Of a DNA stretch of 64,000 nucleotides, positions 40,058 to 48,104 are shown one piece after another (position 1 is the stretch's first letter; the number at the start of each line of letters is the position of its first letter). A model generated the notes under the pieces. That model was not told the DNA's origin. It searched no databases and saw only the letters and a program-made list of their open reading frames with translations. The translations under genes were made by a program, and so were the position numbers. Source of the stretch: Butyrivibrio sp. AE3009 (GTDB lineage: Bacteria; Bacillota; Clostridia; Lachnospirales; Lachnospiraceae); contig NZ_ATVS01000004.1 in NCBI RefSeq assembly GCF_000420845.1, positions 62,001 through 126,000 of the forward strand, given 5' to 3'.

Positions 40058-40831
40058 ATGGGAAGAATCATTGCTATCGCTAATCAAAAAGGTGGAGTCG
40101 GTAAGACAACAACCTCAATTAATCTTGCAGCAGCACTTGCTGAGAAAGGGAAAAAGGTCCTTGTTATTGATACCGATCCCCAGGGTAATACCACCAGTGG
40201 ATTTGGTCTTGATAAAAACGAGCTTGAGAATACCATCTATGAACTAATGATAGGGGAGTGTTCTGTAGATGAAGCTATTCACAAAGATGTAGTGGAAGAT
40301 CTTAATGGACTTGATATCATTCCTTCAAATGTTAATCTTGCTGCAGTAGAGATAGAACTTATCGACGCAGATCAGAAAGAGTACATTCTTAAAGAAGCAA
40401 TTGCAGAAGTAAAAGATAATTACGACTTTATCATCATTGATTGTCCGCCGTCACTTAGTATGCTGACAATCAATTCTATGACAACAGCCAGCACAGTACT
40501 TGTTCCTATTCAGTGTGAGTATTATGCATTGGAAGGTTTGGGACAGCTTGTACATACTGTTAACCTGGTTAAGGAAAGACTTAATCCTGAACTTGAGATG
40601 GAGGGTGTGGTATTCACAATGTTTGATGCCAGAACCAATCTTTCCCTTCAGGTTGTTGAAAATGTAAAAGAGCATATTGAAGAGAATGTATATAAGACAA
40701 TCATTCCCAGAAATATTCGTCTTGCGGAGGCACCCAGCTACGGACTTCCTATTAATTTATACGAACCCAAGTCCGCAGGTGCAGAAGCATACAGACTTCT
40801 TGCTGATGAAGTGATCGCAAGAAAGTTTTGA
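40058..40831 (+). CDS. parA: Chromosome partitioning ATPase ParA (Soj)
   Basis: A 257-residue deviant Walker ATPase. [20 protein letters not shown] is the P-loop, [13 protein letters not shown] is the Walker A' region and [13 protein letters not shown] is Walker B. It works with ParB on the parS sites just upstream to separate origins and, in B. subtilis, to control DnaA. ATG 40058 follows GGAGGAG. Confidence 0.96.
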   Translation: MGRIIAIANQKGGVGKTTTSINLAAALAEKGKKVLVIDTDPQGNTTSGFGLDKNELENTIYELMIGECSVDEAIHKDVVEDLNGLDIIPSNVNLAAVEIELIDADQKEYILKEAIAEVKDNYDFIIIDCPPSLSMLTINSMTTASTVLVPIQCEYYALEGLGQLVHTVNLVKERLNPELEMEGVVFTMFDARTNLSLQVVENVKEHIEENVYKTIIPRNIRLAEAPSYGLPINLYEPKSAGAEAYRLLADEVIARKF

Positions 40832-40882
40832 TATTATAAGCCGATGAATGACCAAGGTCATTTAATATAGTTGGAGGAGAAC

Positions 40883-41782
40883 ATGGCAGCGAAGAATGCA
40901 AAAAGAGGATTGGGAAAAGGAATCGACTCTCTGATCCCCGCTAAGGTAACACCCACTAAGACCAAAGAGGAAAAGGTATCCGATACTCCGGTCGAGGGAC
41001 AGGTTACTAATGTAAAGATCACAAAGGTTGAACCAAACAGAAATCAGCCAAGAAAAACTTTTGACGAGGATAAGTTATTAGAACTTGCGGATTCAATTAA
41101 GCAGTTCGGAATGCTTGAACCCCTCACCGTAGTAGACAGAGGTGATCACTATGAGATCGTCGGCGGTGAGAGAAGATGGAGAGCAGCACAGAAACTTGGA
41201 CTTAAGGAAGTCCCTGTAATAATCAGAAATCTTACCGAGCAGGAGATCGCTGAGATAGCACTTATCGATAACCTGCAGAGAGAAGATATAAATTCAATTG
41301 AAGAAGCATTAGCTTTCAAGAGACTTATCGATGAATTCGGATATACTCAGGAGCATGTTGCTGAGAAGATGTCAAAGAGTAGAGTATATATTACCAACTC
41401 TTTGAGACTCCTTAAGCTCTGTGAGAAAGTAAGACAGATGGTAATTGATGAACAGATTACCAGTGGACATGCAAGAGCACTTATTCCTGTAGAGGATCCC
41501 GAAGAACAGTTCCAGCTGGCTCAGAAGGTTTTCGATGAGAAACTCAGCGTACGTGAGACAGAGAAGCTGGTTAAGAATCTTGGTAAGACTTCCAAGAAGA
41601 AATCCGCCAAGAAGAATGAGAGTCTCGAAGCCGTATATGCCAGTGTTGCTGAGAAGTGCAAACAGGCAATCGGAACCAAGGTTGATATTATCTCCAAGGG
41701 TGACGGAGCCGGTAAGATCGAGATAGAATTCTACAGCAATGATGATCTTGAGAAGATTACTGACAGACTTTGCAAAGAATAA
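40883..41782 (+). CDS. parB: Chromosome partitioning CTPase ParB (Spo0J)
   Basis: A 299-residue CTPase clamp. The CTP-binding block is EPLTVVDRGDHYEIVGGERRWRAAQ split by GERRWRA (box II), ENLQRE-like DNLQREDINSIEEALAF is box III, and the helix-turn-helix is TQEHVAEKMSKSRVYITNSL. The C-terminal dimerisation domain is short. ATG 40883 follows GGAGGAG, 51 nt after parA. Confidence 0.96.
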   Translation: MAAKNAKRGLGKGIDSLIPAKVTPTKTKEEKVSDTPVEGQVTNVKITKVEPNRNQPRKTFDEDKLLELADSIKQFGMLEPLTVVDRGDHYEIVGGERRWRAAQKLGLKEVPVIIRNLTEQEIAEIALIDNLQREDINSIEEALAFKRLIDEFGYTQEHVAEKMSKSRVYITNSLRLLKLCEKVRQMVIDEQITSGHARALIPVEDPEEQFQLAQKVFDEKLSVRETEKLVKNLGKTSKKKSAKKNESLEAVYASVAEKCKQAIGTKVDIISKGDGAGKIEIEFYSNDDLEKITDRLCKE

Positions 41783-41804
41783 ATATTGGTTGGGGGAATA
41801 ATTA

Positions 41805-42326
41805 ATGGAGAGCAGTATTTTTTCGGCAATAGGACTTAGCGGCCTGGACCCGGCAATTCTTTTTATCGTTATGCTGGTTCTTCTGATCGTAGCATTTGTT
41901 CTGGTATTTGTTCAGAGCAGCAGACTTAAGAAGCTTGAGAGAAAATACAATAAATTCATGAATGGCAAAGAAGCTGAATCCCTGGAAGATGAAATTATAG
42001 GAATCTTCCACAACAACAGAGCTATCAAAGCCGAAAATGACAAAAACAGAAAAGATATCATTGATATTAATAGAAGAATGGTACATACTGTTCAGAAGCT
42101 GGGACTTCATAAGTACGACGCTTTTGATCAGACAGGTGGAAAGCTTAGCTATGCTATATGCTTTCTTGATGAGGAGGACAATGGTATCCTCATCAATTCA
42201 GTTCATAGTGCTGATGGCATCAACTATTCATATTCCAAGAACATCACCGCAGGAGTTGCGGATGTTGAGCTTACCGGTGAGGAGAAAAAAGCTCTTGAGA
42301 TTGCTCTTAACAGTGTGAATAGATAA
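41805..42326 (+). CDS. DUF4446 membrane-anchored protein
   Basis: A 173-residue protein with one N-terminal membrane segment (~17-39), a coiled-coil-like charged stretch (~40-95) and a compact domain with KLGLHKYDAFDQTGGKLSYAICFLD and GILINSVHSADGINYSYSK, which define the DUF4446 family. The family is regularly found directly after parB in Clostridia. Its role is unknown; the position suggests co-expression with chromosome segregation genes. Confidence 0.88.
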   Translation: MESSIFSAIGLSGLDPAILFIVMLVLLIVAFVLVFVQSSRLKKLERKYNKFMNGKEAESLEDEIIGIFHNNRAIKAENDKNRKDIIDINRRMVHTVQKLGLHKYDAFDQTGGKLSYAICFLDEEDNGILINSVHSADGINYSYSKNITAGVADVELTGEEKKALEIALNSVNR

Positions 42327-42377
42327 ATTAAATTGTATGCAATATAATATTATAAATATTTTTGGAGGAATACAGGA

Positions 42378-43664
42378 ATGATCGACATTAAATTCTTACG
42401 TGAGAATCCTGACGTAGTAAGAGAGAACATCAAGAAAAAATTTCAGGATGAGAAGCTTCCGCTTGTTGATGAGGTAATCGCACTTGACGAGCAGAGAAGA
42501 TCAAATCAGCAGGAGGCAGACCAGATCCGTTCTAACCGCAACAAGATTTCCAAGGAAATCGGAGCACTTATGGCTCAGGGCAAGAAGGAAGAGGCCATGG
42601 CTCTCAAGGATGAGGTTGCAAAAGAGGCTGAGAGACTTAATGAGCTGGAGGCTAAGCAGAAGGAGCTGGATGAGGAAGTAACAAACAAGATGATGATCAT
42701 TCCTCAGATCATAGATGAGTCAGTTCCGATCGGAAAAGATGATTCACAGAATGTGGAGATTGAGAAGTTCGGTGAGCCTGTAGTTCCCGATTTCGAGATT
42801 CCTTATCACACAGATATCATGGAGTCCTTCAACGGTATCGACCTTGACGCAGCAAGAAGAGTTGCAGGTAATGGTTTCTATTATCTTATGGGCGACATCG
42901 CAAGACTTCACTCAGCAGTTATTTCTTATGCAAGAGATTTCATGATCGACAGAGGGTTCACCTACTGTGTACCTCCCTTCATGATCCACGGCAATGTAGT
43001 TGCAGGTGTTATGAGCTTCCCTGAGATGGAGGCAATGATGTACAAGATCGAGGGCGAGGATCTGTACCTTATCGGAACTTCAGAGCACTCAATGATCGGT
43101 AAGTTCATTGATCAGATCATTCCTGAGGAAGAGATGCCCAAGGCTCTTACCAGCTACTCACCTTGCTTCAGAAAAGAGAAGGGTGCACATGGTATCGAGG
43201 AGAGAGGTGTTTACAGAATCCACCAGTTCGAGAAACAGGAGATGGTTGTTATCTGTAAGCCAGAGGAGTCCAAGGAGTGGTATGACAAGCTCTGGAAGAA
43301 TACAGTAGATCTCTTCAGATCAATGGATATTCCGGTACGTACCCTTGAGTGCTGCTCAGGAGACCTTGCAGATCTTAAGTGCAAGAGCTGCGACGTAGAG
43401 GCTTGGTCACCAAGACAGAAGAAGTACTTCGAGGTTGGTAGCTGCTCTAACCTTGGCGATGCTCAGGCAAGAAGACTTAAGATCAGAATCAAAGGTAAGG
43501 ACGGCAACTACCTTGCCCACACACTTAACAACACAGTTGTTGCTCCTCCGAGAATGCTCATCGCCTTCCTTGAGAACAATCTCCAGGCAGACGGCAGCGT
43601 AAGAATCCCTGAGGTTCTTCGTCCTTACATGGGTGGCAAGGAAGTTCTTGTTCCCACCAAATAA
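42378..43664 (+). CDS. serS: Seryl-tRNA synthetase
   Basis: A 428-residue class II synthetase. The N-terminal long coiled-coil arm (~25-100) binds tRNA-Ser. Class II motif 2 is FRKEKGAHGIEERGVYRIHQFEKQE, split around residues 270-295, and motif 3 is NNTVVAPPRMLIAFLENN. GGAGGAA lies upstream. Length is normal. Confidence 0.97.
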   Translation: MIDIKFLRENPDVVRENIKKKFQDEKLPLVDEVIALDEQRRSNQQEADQIRSNRNKISKEIGALMAQGKKEEAMALKDEVAKEAERLNELEAKQKELDEEVTNKMMIIPQIIDESVPIGKDDSQNVEIEKFGEPVVPDFEIPYHTDIMESFNGIDLDAARRVAGNGFYYLMGDIARLHSAVISYARDFMIDRGFTYCVPPFMIHGNVVAGVMSFPEMEAMMYKIEGEDLYLIGTSEHSMIGKFIDQIIPEEEMPKALTSYSPCFRKEKGAHGIEERGVYRIHQFEKQEMVVICKPEESKEWYDKLWKNTVDLFRSMDIPVRTLECCSGDLADLKCKSCDVEAWSPRQKKYFEVGSCSNLGDAQARRLKIRIKGKDGNYLAHTLNNTVVAPPRMLIAFLENNLQADGSVRIPEVLRPYMGGKEVLVPTK

Positions 43665-43705
43665 TTTTTTAGCAAAATAGGTATTAGAAAAGAGGTGTAA
43701 TCCAT

Positions 43706-44596
43706 TTGCATAAGTTCCTGCGTGCTGTGGGTTTTTCCCAGATCAAAGACAGAAAAGAATTAATAAAACTGATAACCGCATCCATTCAGAATGCTGAGAA
43801 AAGATCCTACATAACCACCGGGGACAATGTTATGCTGGCGGAGTTTGCCAAGGATTACGCGGATCGTATAGGTGTGGCTGTCTGCGGCGAGTTCGACGAT
43901 GAGGACAAATTCATTTACGAATACTATTATCCTTATCTTATTCCCACCGGTGTCAGCACCGAGGAGGATATAAATGTTGAGCGCCACGCAGCCCAGTATT
44001 CCTATGCGGGCGTGGTGAACGAGCCCAGGATCGGTGTAACTCTTATCTACTACCTTCAGAATATGGTTCCTTATGTGAAGCTTGAGAACGAGAACAAATT
44101 CCCAATCAAGGGAACGAGTCTTAGTCTCTCATCCCTGTCAATCAAGGGACAGATACTGATGCCCATAGCCAAGACCGATGAGGAGAAGGCTGTGGCCAGG
44201 AAAAAGAGTAATTACAGAAATAATCTTATTAACAATGCAAGACGAGGTGATGAGACAGCGATCGAATCACTGACTCTTGATGATATGGACCTCTACACAT
44301 CTATCTCCAAGAAGATAAGGAGACAGGATGTGTACAGCCTTGTGGATACATACTTTATGCCTTACGGCGTTGAGTGCGATCAATATTCGGTTCTCGGCGA
44401 GATCACCGAATGCACCGTGGTTACCAATTATGTTACCAAGGAAAAAGTTCACATCATGCGCATCAACTGCAATGACCTTGAGTTCGACGTATGCATTAAT
44501 GAAGTCGACCTTCTGGGTGAGCCTGCAGTTGGCAGAAGATTCAAAGGAAATATATGGATGCAGGGTGTCATCAATTTTGATGATACTATTAATTAA
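43706..44596 (+). CDS. DUF3881 family protein
   Basis: A 296-residue soluble protein starting at TTG (MHKFLRAVGFSQIKDRKEL), with GAGGTG 8 nt upstream and no nearby ATG in frame. The sequence fits DUF3881, a family largely limited to Lachnospiraceae and close relatives. Recognisable stretches are SYAGVVNEPRIGVTLIYYLQN and DTYFMPYGVECDQYSVLGEI. No catalytic motif is visible and the function is unknown. It lies between serS and deoD on the same strand. Confidence 0.82.
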   Translation: MHKFLRAVGFSQIKDRKELIKLITASIQNAEKRSYITTGDNVMLAEFAKDYADRIGVAVCGEFDDEDKFIYEYYYPYLIPTGVSTEEDINVERHAAQYSYAGVVNEPRIGVTLIYYLQNMVPYVKLENENKFPIKGTSLSLSSLSIKGQILMPIAKTDEEKAVARKKSNYRNNLINNARRGDETAIESLTLDDMDLYTSISKKIRRQDVYSLVDTYFMPYGVECDQYSVLGEITECTVVTNYVTKEKVHIMRINCNDLEFDVCINEVDLLGEPAVGRRFKGNIWMQGVINFDDTIN

Positions 44597-44619
44597 TTAA
44601 ACGAAAGGAGATTATTAGA

Positions 44620-45327
44620 ATGTCAACACCACACAACAGTGCAGAAAAAGGTGATATTGCTAAGACCGTCCTTATGCCGGGTGATCCGCTCCGTGCGAAA
44701 TTTATTGCAGAGAACTTCCTCACAGACATCAAGTGCTTTAACGAAGTAAGAGGAATGCTTGGCTTTACAGGAAAATATGAGGGAAAAGAAGTGTCTGTAA
44801 TGGGACACGGAATGGGAATTCCCTCAATCGGAATTTATACTTATGAGCTTTACAATTTCTATGATGTTGATAACATCATCAGAGTAGGCAGCGCAGGAGG
44901 ACTTCAGGACAAGGTTAATGTAATGGATATTATCTTTGCCCAGGGTGCTCACACAGATTCCAACTATGGATTCCAGTTTGGACTTCCCGGAACTTTTGCT
45001 CCTACAGCAAGCTTTGATATCCTTGAGAAGGCTGTGGCTATTGCTAAGGAAAAGGGCGTAAGATACCATGTTGGAGACGTTCTTTCTTCAGATGCTTTCT
45101 ATAAAAAGTGCAATGAGAGTGAGCTGTACAGAAACTTTGGTGCGCTTGCGGTTGAGATGGAGACACCGGCGCTGTATATGAATGCGGCGGAGGCAGGGAA
45201 GAAGGCGTTGACGATACTTACATGCTCAGACCATCTGTTTAAGAATGAAGAACTTTCCGCACAGGAACGCCAGACCTCCTTCACAGATATGATGGAGATC
45301 GCACTTAAGACCGCAATCCAGCTGTGA
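44620..45327 (+). CDS. deoD: Purine-nucleoside phosphorylase (DeoD type)
   Basis: A 235-residue hexameric phosphorylase that splits purine (deoxy)nucleosides into base and (deoxy)ribose 1-phosphate. MPGDPLRAKFIAENFL binds phosphate, VMGHGMGIPSIGIY and RVGSAGGL are family marks, EMETPALY binds ribose, and LTCSDHL holds the catalytic Asp. GAAAGGAG precedes the ATG. Next comes a 950-bp noncoding stretch. Confidence 0.97.
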   Translation: MSTPHNSAEKGDIAKTVLMPGDPLRAKFIAENFLTDIKCFNEVRGMLGFTGKYEGKEVSVMGHGMGIPSIGIYTYELYNFYDVDNIIRVGSAGGLQDKVNVMDIIFAQGAHTDSNYGFQFGLPGTFAPTASFDILEKAVAIAKEKGVRYHVGDVLSSDAFYKKCNESELYRNFGALAVEMETPALYMNAAEAGKKALTILTCSDHLFKNEELSAQERQTSFTDMMEIALKTAIQL

Positions 45328-45335
45328 TGCCGGGT

Positions 45336-45618
45336 GGCGGACAGTGTAATAAAGTACAATAGAGATTATGTCTCTCGGTAATGGAACGCCGGGGACTATA
45401 AAGTCCACAAATACATCTCACGGTTCTAAACGTTTCAATGAGCCCTGAACATAAATAGTCGTGCATAAGGCACTCCTATTTATAGGTCTCATTTCCACAG
45501 AACCGAAATCGATGAATCTTTGTACTCCATTTTTATTGGGCGTCTTCTGTTAGTAAGTCTTTGAAATTACTTCCTTGTACGATTTCCGTAATCATGTACT
45601 TTATTACAACTGTCCGCC
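45336..45618. repeat. Foldback element A with 23-24 nt terminal inverted repeats
   Basis: Ends GGCGGACAGT-GTAATAAAG (45336 onward) and CTTTATTACAACTGTCCGCC (to 45618) are inverted copies with one extra base. The arms inside are decayed (GATTATG against GATTACG, AACGCC against GACGCC). The tip carries the conserved core described at 45412-45515. It starts 9 nt after the deoD stop codon and separates deoD from the terminator at 45695. Confidence 0.85.
45412..45515 (-). ncRNA. Conserved core A: candidate structured RNA (copy on minus strand)
   Basis: Read on the minus strand, this ~100-nt segment matches core B at 46022-46122. Predicted pairing: CGGUUCU (45505-45499) with AGAACCG (45427-45421); a GAG/CUC inner stem; and a hairpin AUAAAUAG-GA-GUGC-CUUAU-GCAC-GA-CUAUUUAU (45483-45451). 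The GA/GA internal loop is a tandem sheared G-A motif only on this strand, which suggests the strand. Expression is not shown; it could be DNA-level structure instead. Confidence 0.5.
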
Positions 45619-45694
45619 TGCGCGGTGAATTCACAGCAGGTAGTATTGCGATTCAAATAAGTGCGATTCTCTTTTGAGGCTACTTTTGACTAAG

Positions 45695-45731
45695 CACCCC
45701 ACTTCTATCCGAAATAGAAGTGGGGTGTTTT
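45695..45731 (+). terminator. Strong terminator between foldback A and the tandem repeats
   Basis: CACCCCACTTCTAT pairs perfectly with ATAGAAGTGGGGTG around 5 nt, followed by TTTT. It is 370 nt beyond deoD and probably its original terminator, displaced by foldback A. Confidence 0.85.
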
Positions 45732-45804
45732 GGGCCATGCGGCCTTTGAAGGAGGAGGATTTTTGAGGAGATTGTTGGAGCGAGATTGGGAGAAGGAGGT
45801 TTTG

Positions 45805-45994
45805 GGAAGAGGAGGGGGAGTAGTGGTTGCAGGGAGACAGGATAATCGAGGGAGGAGGAGGGGGAGTAGTGGTTGCAGGGAGACAGGATAATCGAGGGAG
45901 GAGGAGGGGGAGTAGTGGTTGCAGGGAGACAGGATAATCGAGGGAAGAGGAGTAGTGGTTGCAGGGAGACAGGATAATTGAGGGAGGAGGAAGG
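45805..45994. repeat. Tandem direct repeats, 46-nt unit, four copies
   Basis: AGTAGTGGTTGCAGGGAGAC recurs at 45819, 45865, 45911 and 45951 (periods 46, 46 and 40), each followed by AGGATAATCGAGGGA and a purine-rich GGAGGAGGGGG. The last unit runs into the left arm of foldback B. The whole block is almost pure purine on the plus strand. No gene is supported. Confidence 0.92.
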
Positions 45995-46173
45995 GGAGTG
46001 TGCAGGAAAAGAGGACGAAAAATCATCGATTTCGGTCCTACGGAGATGAGACCTAAAAAAGGAGTGCCTTATGCACGACTTTTTTGCTCAGGGCTCAGCG
46101 GAGTGTTCAGGGCCGTGAGATGAATTTTCGTCCTCCTTTTCTGCACACTCCCCTTCCTCCTCCCTCGATTATC
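45973..46173. repeat. Foldback element B with 49-nt arms
   Basis: Arms 45973-46021 and 46125-46173 match at 46 of 49 positions and enclose the conserved core. The left arm is a diverged continuation of the tandem repeats (GATAATTGAGGGAGGAGGA), so the right arm is an inverted copy of repeat-derived DNA. It ends 100 nt before the TrkA-N/RyR gene. Confidence 0.9.
46022..46122 (+). ncRNA. Conserved core B: candidate structured RNA (copy on plus strand)
   Basis: Same core as 45412-45515 but on the other strand. Outer stem CGGUCCU (46033-46039) with AGGGCCG (46109-46115); hairpin AAAAAAG-GA-GUGC-CUUAU-GCAC-GA-CUUUUUU (46055-46085). Compared with core A, both stems changed on both sides so that pairing is kept, while the loop GGAGUGCCUUAUGCACGAC is identical. 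I do not recognise it as a known RNA family. Expression is not shown. Confidence 0.5.
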
Positions 46174-46273
46174 CGTCCGGGTAACCAATACTGCACCGCC
46201 GGCAAAACCTTGTGTTGACTAATGGAGCGTATTTGTTTAGTATAGTGGGGAAGTGATTGAAAGTGGGGTAAAT

Positions 46274-48085
46274 ATGGGTAATTTATCGATAATTCTGCTC
46301 TCCGTAGCAGTCTTTATGGCAATGGTCCTTTATCTTACGATAAATCAGGACAATCGTGAGAAGTGGGTCGGCATTGCTTTTTCTATTGCTTCCCTGGGTG
46401 GCCTTTTGGTTTACGGCTACGCATATTCCAAAAGCCCGGACATGGGCGCAGTCGAAGTTCTCCGCACAGTAATTGATACGGGCCGTATGTTTGCCGGCAT
46501 GAATAACGTTGCGGTGTTCACCGAAGCGGTTGGTGAAGGTTCGCCGTGGCATATCATGTTCTGGGGAGCGCACTTTTTGGCGTATTATTCTATGGCCAGC
46601 GTTTTCATCCTGGTTCTGGGTAAGAGTGCCATCAAGAAGTTCAGATCCTGGCTCCTTAGGATCAACGATGTTGAACTCATCTACGGAATCAACGAAAGCT
46701 CGCTGGAATACGGCAGAACAGTATCCGAGGGCAAAAGAGTATCAGTTGTGTTTGTTGATACCGACGCCATGAAGTGGGAAGCTGACGTAAGACAGATCGG
46801 AGGTCTTATCTACACGGATCCATCCGCCTTAAATCCTGACATACATCTCATTAAGAGGCTGGGAATTAAGAAGGGAAAGAGCAAGCTCCATCTGACAGCG
46901 CTGTCCGACAACGCAGATCAGAACTTTGATTATGCCAAGAAGCTTCTTCGCTGCCTTGAAAAAGGCAAAATTAATCCGGAGCAGACAGGTATAACTATCA
47001 TAGGAAGAGAAGAGCTGGAAGGAATGAGGCTTTTAGCCGGTCCGGGCAAATACGGCTACGGACAGGTTAAGGTCTTTGACAAGACAGAGCTCATCGCAAG
47101 ACTTTTGATGCAGAAGTTCCCCCTGTGTGATGTGGTGGAATTTGATGAACATGGTAATGCCAGAAACGGCGTTGAGATCCTTCTAGTGGGATTTGGAAGG
47201 CTCGGACAGGAAGTTCTGAAAAAGCTGGTTGCCAACGGACAGTTTGAAGGCAGCTCTTTTAAAGTAAGAGTATATGATCCTAAATTCGAGAAGATAGACG
47301 GATACTTCAGATACAGATACAATGCTATGCTTGAGAACTACGACATCAAGTTCTTTGCAGAGGATGGAAGAAGCAGACACCTTACGAATTACGTCTTAGA
47401 CAATGCCGAGACCATCAACTACGTGATAACCGCAGTGGGGGATGATGAGCTCGGAAGAGAGATCGCGACGGATATTCTTGACCTTTTCCATGAGAAAAAG
47501 AGGGTGGTTCCTGTATATCAGTGCACATCCGACAGCGTATGGCAGTACAGATACGGCGAGGAGAGAAAGATCTGGAGTCTTAATGATGCTAATATTCTCT
47601 ACGGCGGCAAGATGGATGACCGCGCCAAGGAGATCAACCACTTCTATCACGGCGAGGAGGGAGACCTTGAGAGACAGTGGGCCGAATGTGACTACTTCAG
47701 CCGCATGAGCTGCAGAGCCAGCGCCGATTTCCTTACGGCTCTGTTCAAGAGACTTAGAATTACCGGAGATGACAAGATTTCAGAGGAGTTTCTTGAGAAT
47801 CTGGCAAGGACCGAGCATCATCGTTGGAACGCTTTCCATTTTTCTATGGGATTTGCCACGATGGATGAAGAAACATTGAAGAAGAGAGCAGAGCTGTTCA
47901 AGACAGATACGTCTCTTAGAATATCCAAGGATCTGTCAGCTAGACGCCATGCATGCCTGATTCCATGGGATGACCTGGATGCTTTGTCCGAATACGAGAA
48001 CAAGGTCACAGGCAAAAACATTGATTATAAGCAGATGGATAGAGATAACATTACTGTTATGCTGAAGCTGCTTGCAGATACATAA
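46274..48085 (+). CDS. Membrane protein with two TrkA-N-like Rossmann domains and a C-terminal RyR domain
   Basis: A 603-residue protein; ATG 46274 follows GTGGGG. Membrane segments at ~4-22, 31-52 and ~95-117, then a degenerate Rossmann domain (~131-250, LIYGINESS), a clear TrkA-N/RCK domain (~300-400, VGFGRLGQEVLKKL with GxGxxG at 306-311) and a RyR-like domain (~505-600: LARTEHHRWNAFHFSMGF and RRHACLIPWDDLDA). RCK domains gate ion flow by binding nucleotides, and RyR domains are thought to bind nucleotide-type ligands. No K+ filter motif (TVGYG) is visible, so it is not a normal K+ channel. Probably a ligand-sensing membrane effector. The 48105 gene follows after 19 nt. Confidence 0.72.
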   Translation: MGNLSIILLSVAVFMAMVLYLTINQDNREKWVGIAFSIASLGGLLVYGYAYSKSPDMGAVEVLRTVIDTGRMFAGMNNVAVFTEAVGEGSPWHIMFWGAHFLAYYSMASVFILVLGKSAIKKFRSWLLRINDVELIYGINESSLEYGRTVSEGKRVSVVFVDTDAMKWEADVRQIGGLIYTDPSALNPDIHLIKRLGIKKGKSKLHLTALSDNADQNFDYAKKLLRCLEKGKINPEQTGITIIGREELEGMRLLAGPGKYGYGQVKVFDKTELIARLLMQKFPLCDVVEFDEHGNARNGVEILLVGFGRLGQEVLKKLVANGQFEGSSFKVRVYDPKFEKIDGYFRYRYNAMLENYDIKFFAEDGRSRHLTNYVLDNAETINYVITAVGDDELGREIATDILDLFHEKKRVVPVYQCTSDSVWQYRYGEERKIWSLNDANILYGGKMDDRAKEINHFYHGEEGDLERQWAECDYFSRMSCRASADFLTALFKRLRITGDDKISEEFLENLARTEHHRWNAFHFSMGFATMDEETLKKRAELFKTDTSLRISKDLSARRHACLIPWDDLDALSEYENKVTGKNIDYKQMDRDNITVMLKLLADT

Positions 48086-48104
48086 GAGGAGAATGAATTA
48101 AGTT

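Noticed and set aside
45805-45994. Tandem repeats considered as a CRISPR array
   Set aside because: Units are nearly identical along their whole 46 nt with no variable spacers, and no cas genes are in the window.
45631-46026. A 131-codon proline/serine-rich open frame on the minus strand across the tandem repeats
   Set aside because: Its sequence is only the translation of the purine-rich repeat units (repeated LSPCNHY blocks), with no ribosome site and no conserved features.
46274-48085. TrkA-N/RyR protein considered as a standard K+ channel
   Set aside because: No selectivity-filter motif is seen between the membrane segments, so only the sensor domains support the link to ion transport.
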